Position numbers and translations under genes: made by a program. From Gallionella sp. (GTDB lineage Bacteria > Pseudomonadota > Gammaproteobacteria > Burkholderiales > Gallionellaceae), in contig JAUXOL010000013.1 in the NCBI GenBank assembly GCA_030682375.1, positions 1 through 64,000 of the forward strand: a DNA stretch of 64,000 bases. Direction: 5' to 3'. The notes beneath the pieces were generated by a model that was not told the origin of the DNA, did not search any database, and saw only the letters and a program-made list of their open reading frames with translations. Below, one piece after another: positions 53,616-61,741 of this stretch (positions within the stretch are counted from its first letter, which is position 1; each line of letters opens with the position of its first letter).

Positions 53616-54585
53616 GAGCTATGTGCTCGTCGTCAGCACTGTAGCGGATGTTGCAACCGATGATGTTGTGAAGAGATTGCTGAGTCGCTCTATCAAACAT
53701 CGCCGCATCAATACTGAAGACTTTCCGTTCAAACGCGGCCTATCTATTCCATTTGGATGTGGCGGTATCGATCAATGGCTTGAATTGGATGGTGAGAAAC
53801 TTCCACAGCCCGCCGCAATCTGGTATCGCCGGATGCGCTCGCCACCGAAACCCGAGGGAATGCAGGAGGGTGTCTATCAATTTTGCATGCAGGAAAGTCG
53901 CGCAGCGCTCCTTGGCGGGATTTTGACCGGCACCGCTCAATGGATGAGCCACCCGGCATCCGTTTGGCAATCAGAGTTCAAGCCATTTCAGTTGGCGGTG
54001 GCTCAATCGCTGGGTTTTCGTGTGCCTCGAACGGTTATAACAAATAGTCCCCAAGCCATTCGCGAAGCTTTCACAAACTTTGGCGCAATGGTAGTAAAGC
54101 CTACGCGGACAGGGCATGTTGTATATGATGACAAGGATTACGCCGTCTTCACCTCAAAGCTTCTAGCCGAGCATCTTGAACATCTCGAAGGCGCATCGCT
54201 AAGCCCATCAATCTACCAGGAGCTCATTCCAAAACGCTTCGATATCCGAGCCACAGTTGTAGGCGAGCGCATCTTTTCTGCTGCCATCGATTCGCAAAGC
54301 GATCCGGCGGCTTGTATTGACTGGCGGCATACCGAGAATCCGAAACTTCCGCACTATCCAGTTACATTACCGCCAGAAATTGAGACGCAGCTTCTGGCGC
54401 TAATGAAACGACTTGGGTTGAATTTCGGTGCTATTGACCTTGTTCAAACTCCAACAGGTGAATATTTTTTTCTTGAGGTTAATCCGAATGGGCAATGGCT
54501 ATGGATAGATGACATGCTCGGGATGGGTATCTCGGACGAGGTGGCAAACTGGTTGTCTAGCAAGGTGACATATGGGGCTGCATAA
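53605..54585 (+). CDS. ATP-grasp peptide ligase (graspetide maturase)
   Basis: A 326-residue RimK-like ATP-grasp enzyme related to the MvdC/MvdD and SAV_5884-type ribosomal peptide maturases. The N-terminal pre-ATP-grasp fold reads YVLVVSTVADVATDDVVKRL with the INTEDFP element near residue 38. The ATP-grasp domain has VVKPTRTGHVVY, YQELIPKRFDIRATVVG and the Mg-binding GAIDLV and FFLEVNPNGQWLW. It is expected to use ATP to form ester (or amide) links between side chains in the precursor cores. Its start overlaps precursor 3 and its stop overlaps the next gene by 14 bases. A protease or exporter dedicated to release was not found nearby. Confidence 0.88.
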   Translation: MMSESYVLVVSTVADVATDDVVKRLLSRSIKHRRINTEDFPFKRGLSIPFGCGGIDQWLELDGEKLPQPAAIWYRRMRSPPKPEGMQEGVYQFCMQESRAALLGGILTGTAQWMSHPASVWQSEFKPFQLAVAQSLGFRVPRTVITNSPQAIREAFTNFGAMVVKPTRTGHVVYDDKDYAVFTSKLLAEHLEHLEGASLSPSIYQELIPKRFDIRATVVGERIFSAAIDSQSDPAACIDWRHTENPKLPHYPVTLPPEIETQLLALMKRLGLNFGAIDLVQTPTGEYFFLEVNPNGQWLWIDDMLGMGISDEVANWLSSKVTYGAA

Positions 54586-55774
54586 CATTCGATTAGGGGA
54601 CTTGATCGACTGCGTATTCCCTATGTTGGAACAGGAAAGCGCAAAGTCGAAAAGTGAATCTAAAGCCAAGAGGGACGTAGTACAAGCCGAAGAAGAGCGT
54701 CTTGTGGCTGGCCTCCCTTCAAACGAAGCTTATCTGAAGGAGCATCTGGAGTCCGTCGAAAAGCTTGTTGAGAAAGAACAATCACGTCGCACAAGCGTCG
54801 ACGCTCGCCTTATGAGCATCGTCGGTCTTACATCCATTGCGGCAACTGTGGTTCTTACGGCGCTTTTTGCAATGGCCGCGGGCACAATGCCTTTGCCGCA
54901 AGGTGTATCGAAGTGGACGCTTGTACTTGGATGCTTTTACCTTGCCCTACAGCTTTTTGCAGCGCTTTACGCCGCAGTCAAGGGGCTATCACGTGCATCT
55001 TACAGTAGTGAAACTGCAGTTGATCTCTTGCCACCACCCAAATTGGCACGTAGCAATTTTCTGCGCCAATGCATTTCCAATAAGTTCGACTTACTGAAAC
55101 AGCATCAGGATGTAAACAACGAAAAAGTGAGCCAAATGGCGGTGTCTCATCGCGCCGTTTTGAATTTTCTGGTCGCACTCGTGATATTGGCTGGCGCAGC
55201 CTCTTTGATGGCGCTCAATCGTGAGCCACCGAAGGAAGGCGGTGTTTGTGGTGAGGTGTTAAACAAGCTTTGTGCTGCACATGACAAATCTGCTCCCATT
55301 GCCACGAGAAAGATTGTGCTAACGAAAGCCGTGACTGTGGAGCCCTTTCCACCCGGCGAATACAAGCTAAATCTCGATGCTGTTCTTCCATGCGTGAGAG
55401 AGGTATTGAGGCCTTATAGCGATTTTCATATAAGTGGGTGGCAAATAATCGGTCGGGTCGATAAACATCAATTGCGCGCCGGTAGTGCTGCCATCTATGG
55501 CTCGAATCAGGCACTCGCAATGGCTCGAGCTACTTGGGTTCGTGATAATGTATTATCGCAACTCAAGCTATTCGACCCCGCTACTGCTGTTATGTCAGTG
55601 GGTGGGGCAATAAACGTCGGCACCAAAGTAGGCGACTCCGATTTGCAGTCGGATCGCGCAGTTGATATCTATGTGCTACTGGATCAAGAGGTGCCACAGA
55701 CATCTTCTATAAAGCTACCAGCGGAGCCGCCGACTTCTATCGCATGTCCAAATTTGGCAAGAAAGCTGGACTAA
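54572..55774 (+). CDS. Membrane protein with coiled coil, three TM helices and OmpA-like C-terminus
   Basis: A 400-residue protein of unrecognised family. Residues 20-75 are highly charged and probably coiled coil (EHLESVEKLVEKEQSRRTS). Hydrophobic helices lie near 83-105, 115-140 and 193-212. The region from about 245 to 385 resembles a degenerate OmpA/MotB peptidoglycan-binding fold: GWQIIGRVDKHQ, ALAMARATWVRDNVL and SDRAVDIYVLL match the usual order of motifs. Translation is coupled to the ATP-grasp gene, so a role in export, surface placement or self-protection for the peptide product is plausible but unproven. A later Met (54623) is an alternative start. Confidence 0.65.
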   Translation: MGLHNIRLGDLIDCVFPMLEQESAKSKSESKAKRDVVQAEEERLVAGLPSNEAYLKEHLESVEKLVEKEQSRRTSVDARLMSIVGLTSIAATVVLTALFAMAAGTMPLPQGVSKWTLVLGCFYLALQLFAALYAAVKGLSRASYSSETAVDLLPPPKLARSNFLRQCISNKFDLLKQHQDVNNEKVSQMAVSHRAVLNFLVALVILAGAASLMALNREPPKEGGVCGEVLNKLCAAHDKSAPIATRKIVLTKAVTVEPFPPGEYKLNLDAVLPCVREVLRPYSDFHISGWQIIGRVDKHQLRAGSAAIYGSNQALAMARATWVRDNVLSQLKLFDPATAVMSVGGAINVGTKVGDSDLQSDRAVDIYVLLDQEVPQTSSIKLPAEPPTSIACPNLARKLD

Positions 55775-56343
55775 CCGAGTCACTAAATCCAACGTGGATA
55801 GAGCGTCCATTAACTTTAATGTTTAGCGACTCACATATGCTTGCAATTGCCGCATTCTGCGTTTCTCTCATGGCACTGCTTTTCTCGGGAATCGCACTTG
55901 TTATCACTTACCGCAAAGAGGCTCATCGCATACGCCTTGAACTCGCTCCTGCGAAATACGGTGGCGTAATTCTCGGTATCAGCAACGACAGTGGAATTGA
56001 CACATTGGTTCGGTCAATTGGCCACTTCCGCCGTTTCGGCAAAGTTGGATGGATTAGTGACTCTGTTGGCGATCATGTCACGAACAAGTCTGTGGAATTC
56101 CCGTTCACTGTCAAAGCGCGATCAACTTTCGAAGTTTTCATAAATACGGCACAGAAAATCCCAAAGTTCAGTAATGCCGTCGGCCTGTGCATCCAACTCG
56201 ACACAGGCCGCCTCTATGTTCTTCCGCAGAGCGTTCCATGGAACGACTCACTGCGTATGCATTTCTCAGCTTGGGTTTCTCACTTTACCGGAGGGAAATA
56301 TGCTCCAGGGGTAAAGCGCCCACGCATCAAGGTTCGCCAATGA
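55744..56343 (+). CDS. Hypothetical single-pass membrane protein
   Basis: A 199-residue protein with one membrane helix near residues 33-54 (IAAFCVSLMALLFSGIALVI) and a C-terminal domain rich in beta strands (about 70-185). The first Met overlaps the upstream gene by 31 bases; the Met at 55819 would give a shorter N-terminus just ahead of the helix. No family recognised. Position makes it the last gene of the graspetide operon. The 190 bases after it contain no gene. Confidence 0.55.
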   Translation: MSKFGKKAGLTESLNPTWIERPLTLMFSDSHMLAIAAFCVSLMALLFSGIALVITYRKEAHRIRLELAPAKYGGVILGISNDSGIDTLVRSIGHFRRFGKVGWISDSVGDHVTNKSVEFPFTVKARSTFEVFINTAQKIPKFSNAVGLCIQLDTGRLYVLPQSVPWNDSLRMHFSAWVSHFTGGKYAPGVKRPRIKVRQ

Positions 56344-56533
56344 TCGTCCCCACGCTTTAAGCGTTAAAGCCCCAGGCTGCCGAGTGCCTTGATCTTTTTG
56401 CTCATGGGCTGGATTCTTTCTGGGGGAAGACGCGCGTCCGCTACGGCGGCTGCCTTCCTTTAGATATCGTAGTCAATGCTTGCTCTGTCATTCGTCATTT
56501 CCATGCAATCTTCAGGTTGGAGATTAAATTCGT
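56344..56533. other. Intergenic region before the helicase-topoisomerase gene
   Basis: These 190 bases contain a CTTTAAGCGTTAAAG palindrome (56355-56369) just after the 199-residue gene, which lacks a T-run, and a weak GGTTGGAGA ribosome site before 56534. No promoter with good boxes was seen. It probably separates the graspetide operon from the helicase-topoisomerase operon. Confidence 0.4.
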
Positions 56534-59500
56534 ATGTCTACTGAACCAGTTTTACCTAGTCAAAAGCAAATCAATTATGCGAAAAAAATCGCTGCTGATC
56601 GAAAAGAGGATCTACCCCAAAATGTCTTAACTAACTTAAAGGCATGTCGCGCCTACCTTAATAAATACGCAAAAAATAGCGTCGCTCCAATTGCGACGAA
56701 GCAAATATTGACCGAGAGTGATGGCCCCAAACTTCCAACTGAGTTGCAAAGGAATTTTGTGACCGACATTTACAACAAACTTTCCGACGCAATCGATCTA
56801 AAGGAACTTGAGCTTGGTCTGTCGAGCTACGACAACTGCCGCAAATTTATCGATAAACACAGGAATACGTTCGATGCGCGCATACAACTCGAATCGAAGA
56901 AACGAGAACAGAAGTCACTAGCCTCTTTCCGAAAAGAACTAAATTTCGTTGATTTCATCACACCGGAGTTGCGTGCGGCAGTCGCGGCTGAAAAGACATC
57001 GGAAGACAAAGAGAATGTCATACGGGCGTATCGAAAAGCAGGTAAGAGTGGATATTCGCGATTGGATGCCAGCAAGCTGCGCTCGACCACAGAGAAGCTG
57101 CTTGGATATTGGCTCGAGGGATTGCAAAGCACGGCGTTCGACGCAATGGGATCGTTACCCAATCTGATCGGCGATCCAAAGAGTGTTTTTGGTGTAAGTG
57201 AGATCGAAACACTTTTGAATGAACATGCGTGCGATGGCATCAAATTTGACCAGCCTCACCTTCCCGTCAGACATCTAGTATTGAAACTTGTGAAGGAAAA
57301 AGCCGAAGAAAAATCTCCTCCGGTTCTCAGCGTCCTGCCGCTGATGGCAATTCGCGACCCTCAGGCCGAAAAAGGATACCGCTGGACACCGGCCATCGAA
57401 CGTATCCCGCTGTTTAATAGAAATCTGATTGGCGAGTCCGCGAAATTTCCAGGACTGATGTGCGACAACGTGGATAAGTTTGATGCCTGGGCGGTCGAGC
57501 AGGAGGCAATCGTTCAGCCAGATGGCGTGGATTCGGAAATTAAACTTGGTATACGGGACGCGCTAGACATCTGGGACGAAGCGTTTAATGTTCTAGCTGA
57601 GCCAGGTCTTGGCGGTATACAGGGCTGGATCGCCCGTTTCATTGCAACACGTAGCGAGTTCTGGCAAATCAAAAAACGCAAAGCAGTGTTCGCACTTGTG
57701 GATGGCGGCGCCGTTAGCGGCGCCTCACGTCAGGTTTGCAACGCCTACCGACAATTGATCGCTGAGCCGGAAATGCTCAATATCAAAGAGCTTTCGCTTT
57801 TCCGACGCGCTGCTGACACTCAACCTCTGCCACAAAAAAACTACGATACCGCTCAGCAAGGCCTCGATCTGACGCACATCACTCGCTATTTAGGCCACAT
57901 GGACTCTTTTAAGGACGGCAAGCGCGAAGCTTTCCCTTTGGATCCGGCGCAACGAGATGCACTGATCGCTCTAGACATGACGTCCAACGGTGAACTTCTC
58001 GCCGTCAATGGACCACCCGGTACGGGGAAGACCAGTCTCTTGCGGGGTGTCATCGCCAGCCAATGGGTCGCGCCGCTGCTCACCGACGCGAAGCAACCGA
58101 TGTGTCCGTTAATATTAGCGTGCGCAGCAACAAACCAGGCCGTTACCAATATTATCTCTAGTTTCGATGAAACGCCGGGTGCCCCACTTTTTGGCAACGA
58201 TGGCAGCTTCCTATCTGGAAGTCCAGTCAGTGCTGATAGTCGCTGGCTGCCGCGACTAGCATCTTACGGCTGGTATGCTCCGCCTCAAGTCACTCAAGAT
58301 GTCCTGCGCGACTACGGGAAATATCAGCTCATCGACCGCGAGGGTACGCATAAGCCGTGGGAATTCAAGGGAATCGTCGAGGGATTTGGCAATTTTAACG
58401 AAACGCAATCGGAAGACGCCTACTTATATTGCGCAGAGCTCTTTTTTGGAGTTCGACTGGATTTGCCATCAACATTGCAGCGCTTGCGCCAGCGTGTCAT
58501 ACAAGACAAACAAAATATCACGAAGCTCCAAGGGCACCTCGGCGATTGGATTAAGGAACTGCACAAGCTGATGTCAACGGATCCATGGACTGTCGACCAT
58601 GAGGAGCGACGCCAGCAATTGGTGCTGCACGCCGAGCCGCTAGCAGGAAAGTCGGGCAGACAAACGCAGTTACATGAGGCAATAGCAGTCTTCGACGCAA
58701 AAATCGATCAACTTGCACGATTTAACGATTTTGGCACGCCGGTTCAGCAATACGTCGGCCTGCTGGCGACATTGCCCACGAACGATCCTCTGAAAACCGA
58801 AACCGACTACACCCATATCAAGCAGCAGTATGATGACTTGGCGTCGCTGGCTGCGAAATTGGAAGAGACTCTTCATCTCAGCTTCCTGCATCGAATTAAG
58901 GTAGCGTTTTCGACTGTATTTCAGCGTGAAGAAACCGAACTGCGCTGGTCAGCCATGGGCGAGGCAATGCGCGCGTGTAATCTTGATGTTGCCGATGGAC
59001 AACCCGATATTGACGCATGGTTATCGGCGATCACTGCGCGCCGAGGTGTTTTACGCGCTCGACTCGATCTTTCCGCTGCCGAAGGACTGCGCATCTACTT
59101 GGCAAAGAAAGGCATTGAGCTTACACCGACTGATGACTACCGGACACTATGGCCAGTCGAGCTCGATGCTTATCGTGAAACACTGCGCGCCAAGCGTTCG
59201 CAGTTGGTGCTAGAGATGAAGGGTATTGACGAGAGACTCGCTGCGATCAAGTCTGAGCTCTCATCGCTGGACCACGTGTTTCAAGCCCGCGACGCAGCGA
59301 GAGCGCGCGTCAAAGATGCTCGAGTCGACATCGTCGCGGATCTAGCGACATTCGGAGATGGCGTATCGTCCGACATGGCACTGCTGAAATCCATGGATGA
59401 AGCATTCACTCTGACGCTGGCCGGTACGCAAAGCAAGGATGGCCTCGCTCAACACCAATTCGACATCAACAAGCACGCTCAAGACTGGCTCGACACAAAC

Positions 59501-61738
59501 GTGCGCGTACGCATCTTTCATCTCGCTGCACGTTACTGGGAGGGACGATACGTTCAATCCCGCAAGGACACCGCAACACGTCTATACGCCGATGAAAACT
59601 ATGTGATGCGTAGTGAAGATCAACTACGCGAACTCGCCATGCTTGCGCCCGTCTTCGTTGTAACGGCCTACTCAGCCCCGAAATTGATGCGCCGTAATCT
59701 ACAGGATTTTGAGGAGAATGTTCCTCCCTACCTGTTTGGCGAAGCCGAGCTGCTGATCGTTGACGAAGCAGGCCAAGGCACAGCGGAAATCGGTGCGAAT
59801 GCCTTTATGTTCGCGAGAAAGTCGATCGTCGTCGGCGATGTTGCCCAACTGGAACCCGTATGGAACATGGGCGAATCTGCTGACAAGGGGCTTGTGCGCA
59901 GATTCGATCTCGCGCAAATTCCTTGCGTCGAAGGGCAGACTCCTTACCAGGCGTTGGTGCCCTCTGGAATTCTGCTTGCCTGCGGCAGTGTTATGCGTAT
60001 GGCGCAACGTGCGACTATGTGGACTAACCCGGCATTTCCAGACACCCCAGGGCTGACACTGACAAACCATTATCGTTGCCTGACTTCAATTATCGAGATC
60101 TGCAATCGCATGGTGTATCGAAGCACATTGCATGTCGCCACCCGAGCCCCAAATAAATTATGGCGACCGGAACTTTCGCGCCTTGGCTTTCTAGTCACAG
60201 ATGAAATGGCCAACACCAAGAATCCCGGCGGATCGCGACGCAATCAATCCGAAGCAGAATGTATAGCTAGATGGATTTATGAAAACGAAGCGAGCATCGT
60301 CAAGCATTACAGCACGAAAAAGGTTGCCAGGATTGAAGATGTACTGGCGATTGTGACCCCTTTCAGTGGTCAGAAATTGACGTTAAAGCGCGCGCTGGCG
60401 GCTCAGTACAAACTAAAATGGGATGAACAAGATAAGGATGCCATCTACAACAAGATGGTCATCAATACCGTACATACATTGCAAGGGGCGGAAAAACAGA
60501 TTGTCATCTTCGCGATGGTTGAAACAAACGATCCAAGCGGTTCGCAATTCTATGACAGGGGGGCCAACTTAATAAACGTGGCGATTTCTCGCGCAAAGGA
60601 GATGTTCATTGTCGCCATGACGCAAAAGGCCGTCGACTATGCGCGCAACCTCACCCCCAAGACGCTAAGCAAGCCGAGTGACTATTTGTGGCAAGCGGTG
60701 GTTGCAAACGGCTCGCGCCTAAACGCACGACGCCTGATCATCGTCGAGTCACCAAACAAATGCGAGACGATAAAGAAAGCGCTAGGCTCCAGTATTGAGG
60801 TGGAAGTCATTGCCACTGAGGGGCATATTGCAAAACTTGAAGAACCACAAAATTGGAATGCACTGCTTGCAAACAGCCCTTCCTGGAGTGCTCTGAGCGA
60901 CACGGGGTCGAGGGTTTTTGCAAGGATCGAGACCCTTTGGCCAGACCTTGAGGCATGCTATCTCGCCACAGACCCCGACGCGGAAGGAGAAGCCATCGCG
61001 TGGCACATATTGCGAGTATTGCGCGACAGACAAGGTGCTGGCGACATCTCTGCACCATCTGGCAAGATGCCACTGATCAAACGCATGCGGTTCTACAATC
61101 TTGAACCCACAGAGGTAAACAGAGCCTACGATGTTGCTTCCACTGGCTTGGATGCTGGCATGATAAAGAGCGCACTTGCGCGCGGGCTGATCGACTATCT
61201 CATCACCACCGAATATCCACAACGTATAAGACTCGGCAGCGCCAATAGCTTTGCACGCGGTATTGGTCGAGTGCAATTGGGTGTGCTGGACTTAGTCAGT
61301 CAAGCAATACGGAATAAACCTAGTTATGGAGTCAAGGTGTCAATTCCTCTCGACGATGGATCGAAATTTCCCACCTACGTGCTTAGGCCATCAGCGAACG
61401 ATGCCGATGACATAAATCGCATTTGGCAAACGGATAATGTTGAGGTCGCTGAAAAGGCAGCATTGCGCATGCAAGCAAGGTTGAACGAAGTTGGATTGAA
61501 AGTTGCTATCCAATGGACATCCGATCCGCTACGACAACATGAGCCCTACCCGGGACTCAATACTGCGAGGCTACTTGCTCTCGCGTGGCGCGCCAAACGC
61601 ATGCAACCCGTCCGCGTCATGGCGGCACTTCAGGCTTTGTATGAAGGCGCTACTGAGCTGGCGCGTCCGAATGCCGGACTGCAGGTCGATGCACAAAAGT
61701 GCAGTTCTACTGAGCAGTCACTTTTTATAGAAGAATAA
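56534..61738 (+). CDS. SF1 (UPF1/Dna2-like) helicase fused to Toprim half of a type IA topoisomerase
   Basis: A 1734-residue protein. Residues 5-50 and 62-110 are two copies of a small helical module (PSQKQINYAKKIAADRKE; PTELQRNFVTDIYNKL) like those at the C-termini of some plasmid topoisomerases. The helicase has motif I GPPGTGKTS (about 493), II VDEAGQ (about 1075), III GDVAQLEP, IV NHYRCLTSIIEICN, V NTVHTLQGAEKQ (about 1310) and VI NVAISRAKE. Motifs I and II are almost 600 residues apart, with coiled-coil sequence between. From about 1399 a Toprim domain begins (LIIVESPNKCETIKKALG, TEGHI, DPDAEGEAIAWH), followed by topoisomerase IA domain sequence (RGIGRVQLGVLDLV, ALQALYEG). The catalytic Tyr position reads ATELARPNA. 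The rest of the topoisomerase is in the next gene, same frame. Confidence 0.85.
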   Translation: MSTEPVLPSQKQINYAKKIAADRKEDLPQNVLTNLKACRAYLNKYAKNSVAPIATKQILTESDGPKLPTELQRNFVTDIYNKLSDAIDLKELELGLSSYDNCRKFIDKHRNTFDARIQLESKKREQKSLASFRKELNFVDFITPELRAAVAAEKTSEDKENVIRAYRKAGKSGYSRLDASKLRSTTEKLLGYWLEGLQSTAFDAMGSLPNLIGDPKSVFGVSEIETLLNEHACDGIKFDQPHLPVRHLVLKLVKEKAEEKSPPVLSVLPLMAIRDPQAEKGYRWTPAIERIPLFNRNLIGESAKFPGLMCDNVDKFDAWAVEQEAIVQPDGVDSEIKLGIRDALDIWDEAFNVLAEPGLGGIQGWIARFIATRSEFWQIKKRKAVFALVDGGAVSGASRQVCNAYRQLIAEPEMLNIKELSLFRRAADTQPLPQKNYDTAQQGLDLTHITRYLGHMDSFKDGKREAFPLDPAQRDALIALDMTSNGELLAVNGPPGTGKTSLLRGVIASQWVAPLLTDAKQPMCPLILACAATNQAVTNIISSFDETPGAPLFGNDGSFLSGSPVSADSRWLPRLASYGWYAPPQVTQDVLRDYGKYQLIDREGTHKPWEFKGIVEGFGNFNETQSEDAYLYCAELFFGVRLDLPSTLQRLRQRVIQDKQNITKLQGHLGDWIKELHKLMSTDPWTVDHEERRQQLVLHAEPLAGKSGRQTQLHEAIAVFDAKIDQLARFNDFGTPVQQYVGLLATLPTNDPLKTETDYTHIKQQYDDLASLAAKLEETLHLSFLHRIKVAFSTVFQREETELRWSAMGEAMRACNLDVADGQPDIDAWLSAITARRGVLRARLDLSAAEGLRIYLAKKGIELTPTDDYRTLWPVELDAYRETLRAKRSQLVLEMKGIDERLAAIKSELSSLDHVFQARDAARARVKDARVDIVADLATFGDGVSSDMALLKSMDEAFTLTLAGTQSKDGLAQHQFDINKHAQDWLDTNVRVRIFHLAARYWEGRYVQSRKDTATRLYADENYVMRSEDQLRELAMLAPVFVVTAYSAPKLMRRNLQDFEENVPPYLFGEAELLIVDEAGQGTAEIGANAFMFARKSIVVGDVAQLEPVWNMGESADKGLVRRFDLAQIPCVEGQTPYQALVPSGILLACGSVMRMAQRATMWTNPAFPDTPGLTLTNHYRCLTSIIEICNRMVYRSTLHVATRAPNKLWRPELSRLGFLVTDEMANTKNPGGSRRNQSEAECIARWIYENEASIVKHYSTKKVARIEDVLAIVTPFSGQKLTLKRALAAQYKLKWDEQDKDAIYNKMVINTVHTLQGAEKQIVIFAMVETNDPSGSQFYDRGANLINVAISRAKEMFIVAMTQKAVDYARNLTPKTLSKPSDYLWQAVVANGSRLNARRLIIVESPNKCETIKKALGSSIEVEVIATEGHIAKLEEPQNWNALLANSPSWSALSDTGSRVFARIETLWPDLEACYLATDPDAEGEAIAWHILRVLRDRQGAGDISAPSGKMPLIKRMRFYNLEPTEVNRAYDVASTGLDAGMIKSALARGLIDYLITTEYPQRIRLGSANSFARGIGRVQLGVLDLVSQAIRNKPSYGVKVSIPLDDGSKFPTYVLRPSANDADDINRIWQTDNVEVAEKAALRMQARLNEVGLKVAIQWTSDPLRQHEPYPGLNTARLLALAWRAKRMQPVRVMAALQALYEGATELARPNAGLQVDAQKCSSTEQSLFIEE

Positions 61739-61741
61739 CCG

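Noticed and set aside
56365..56410. Short minus-strand frame MSKKIKALGSLGL.
   Set aside because: Thirteen codons with no context; not supportable as a gene.
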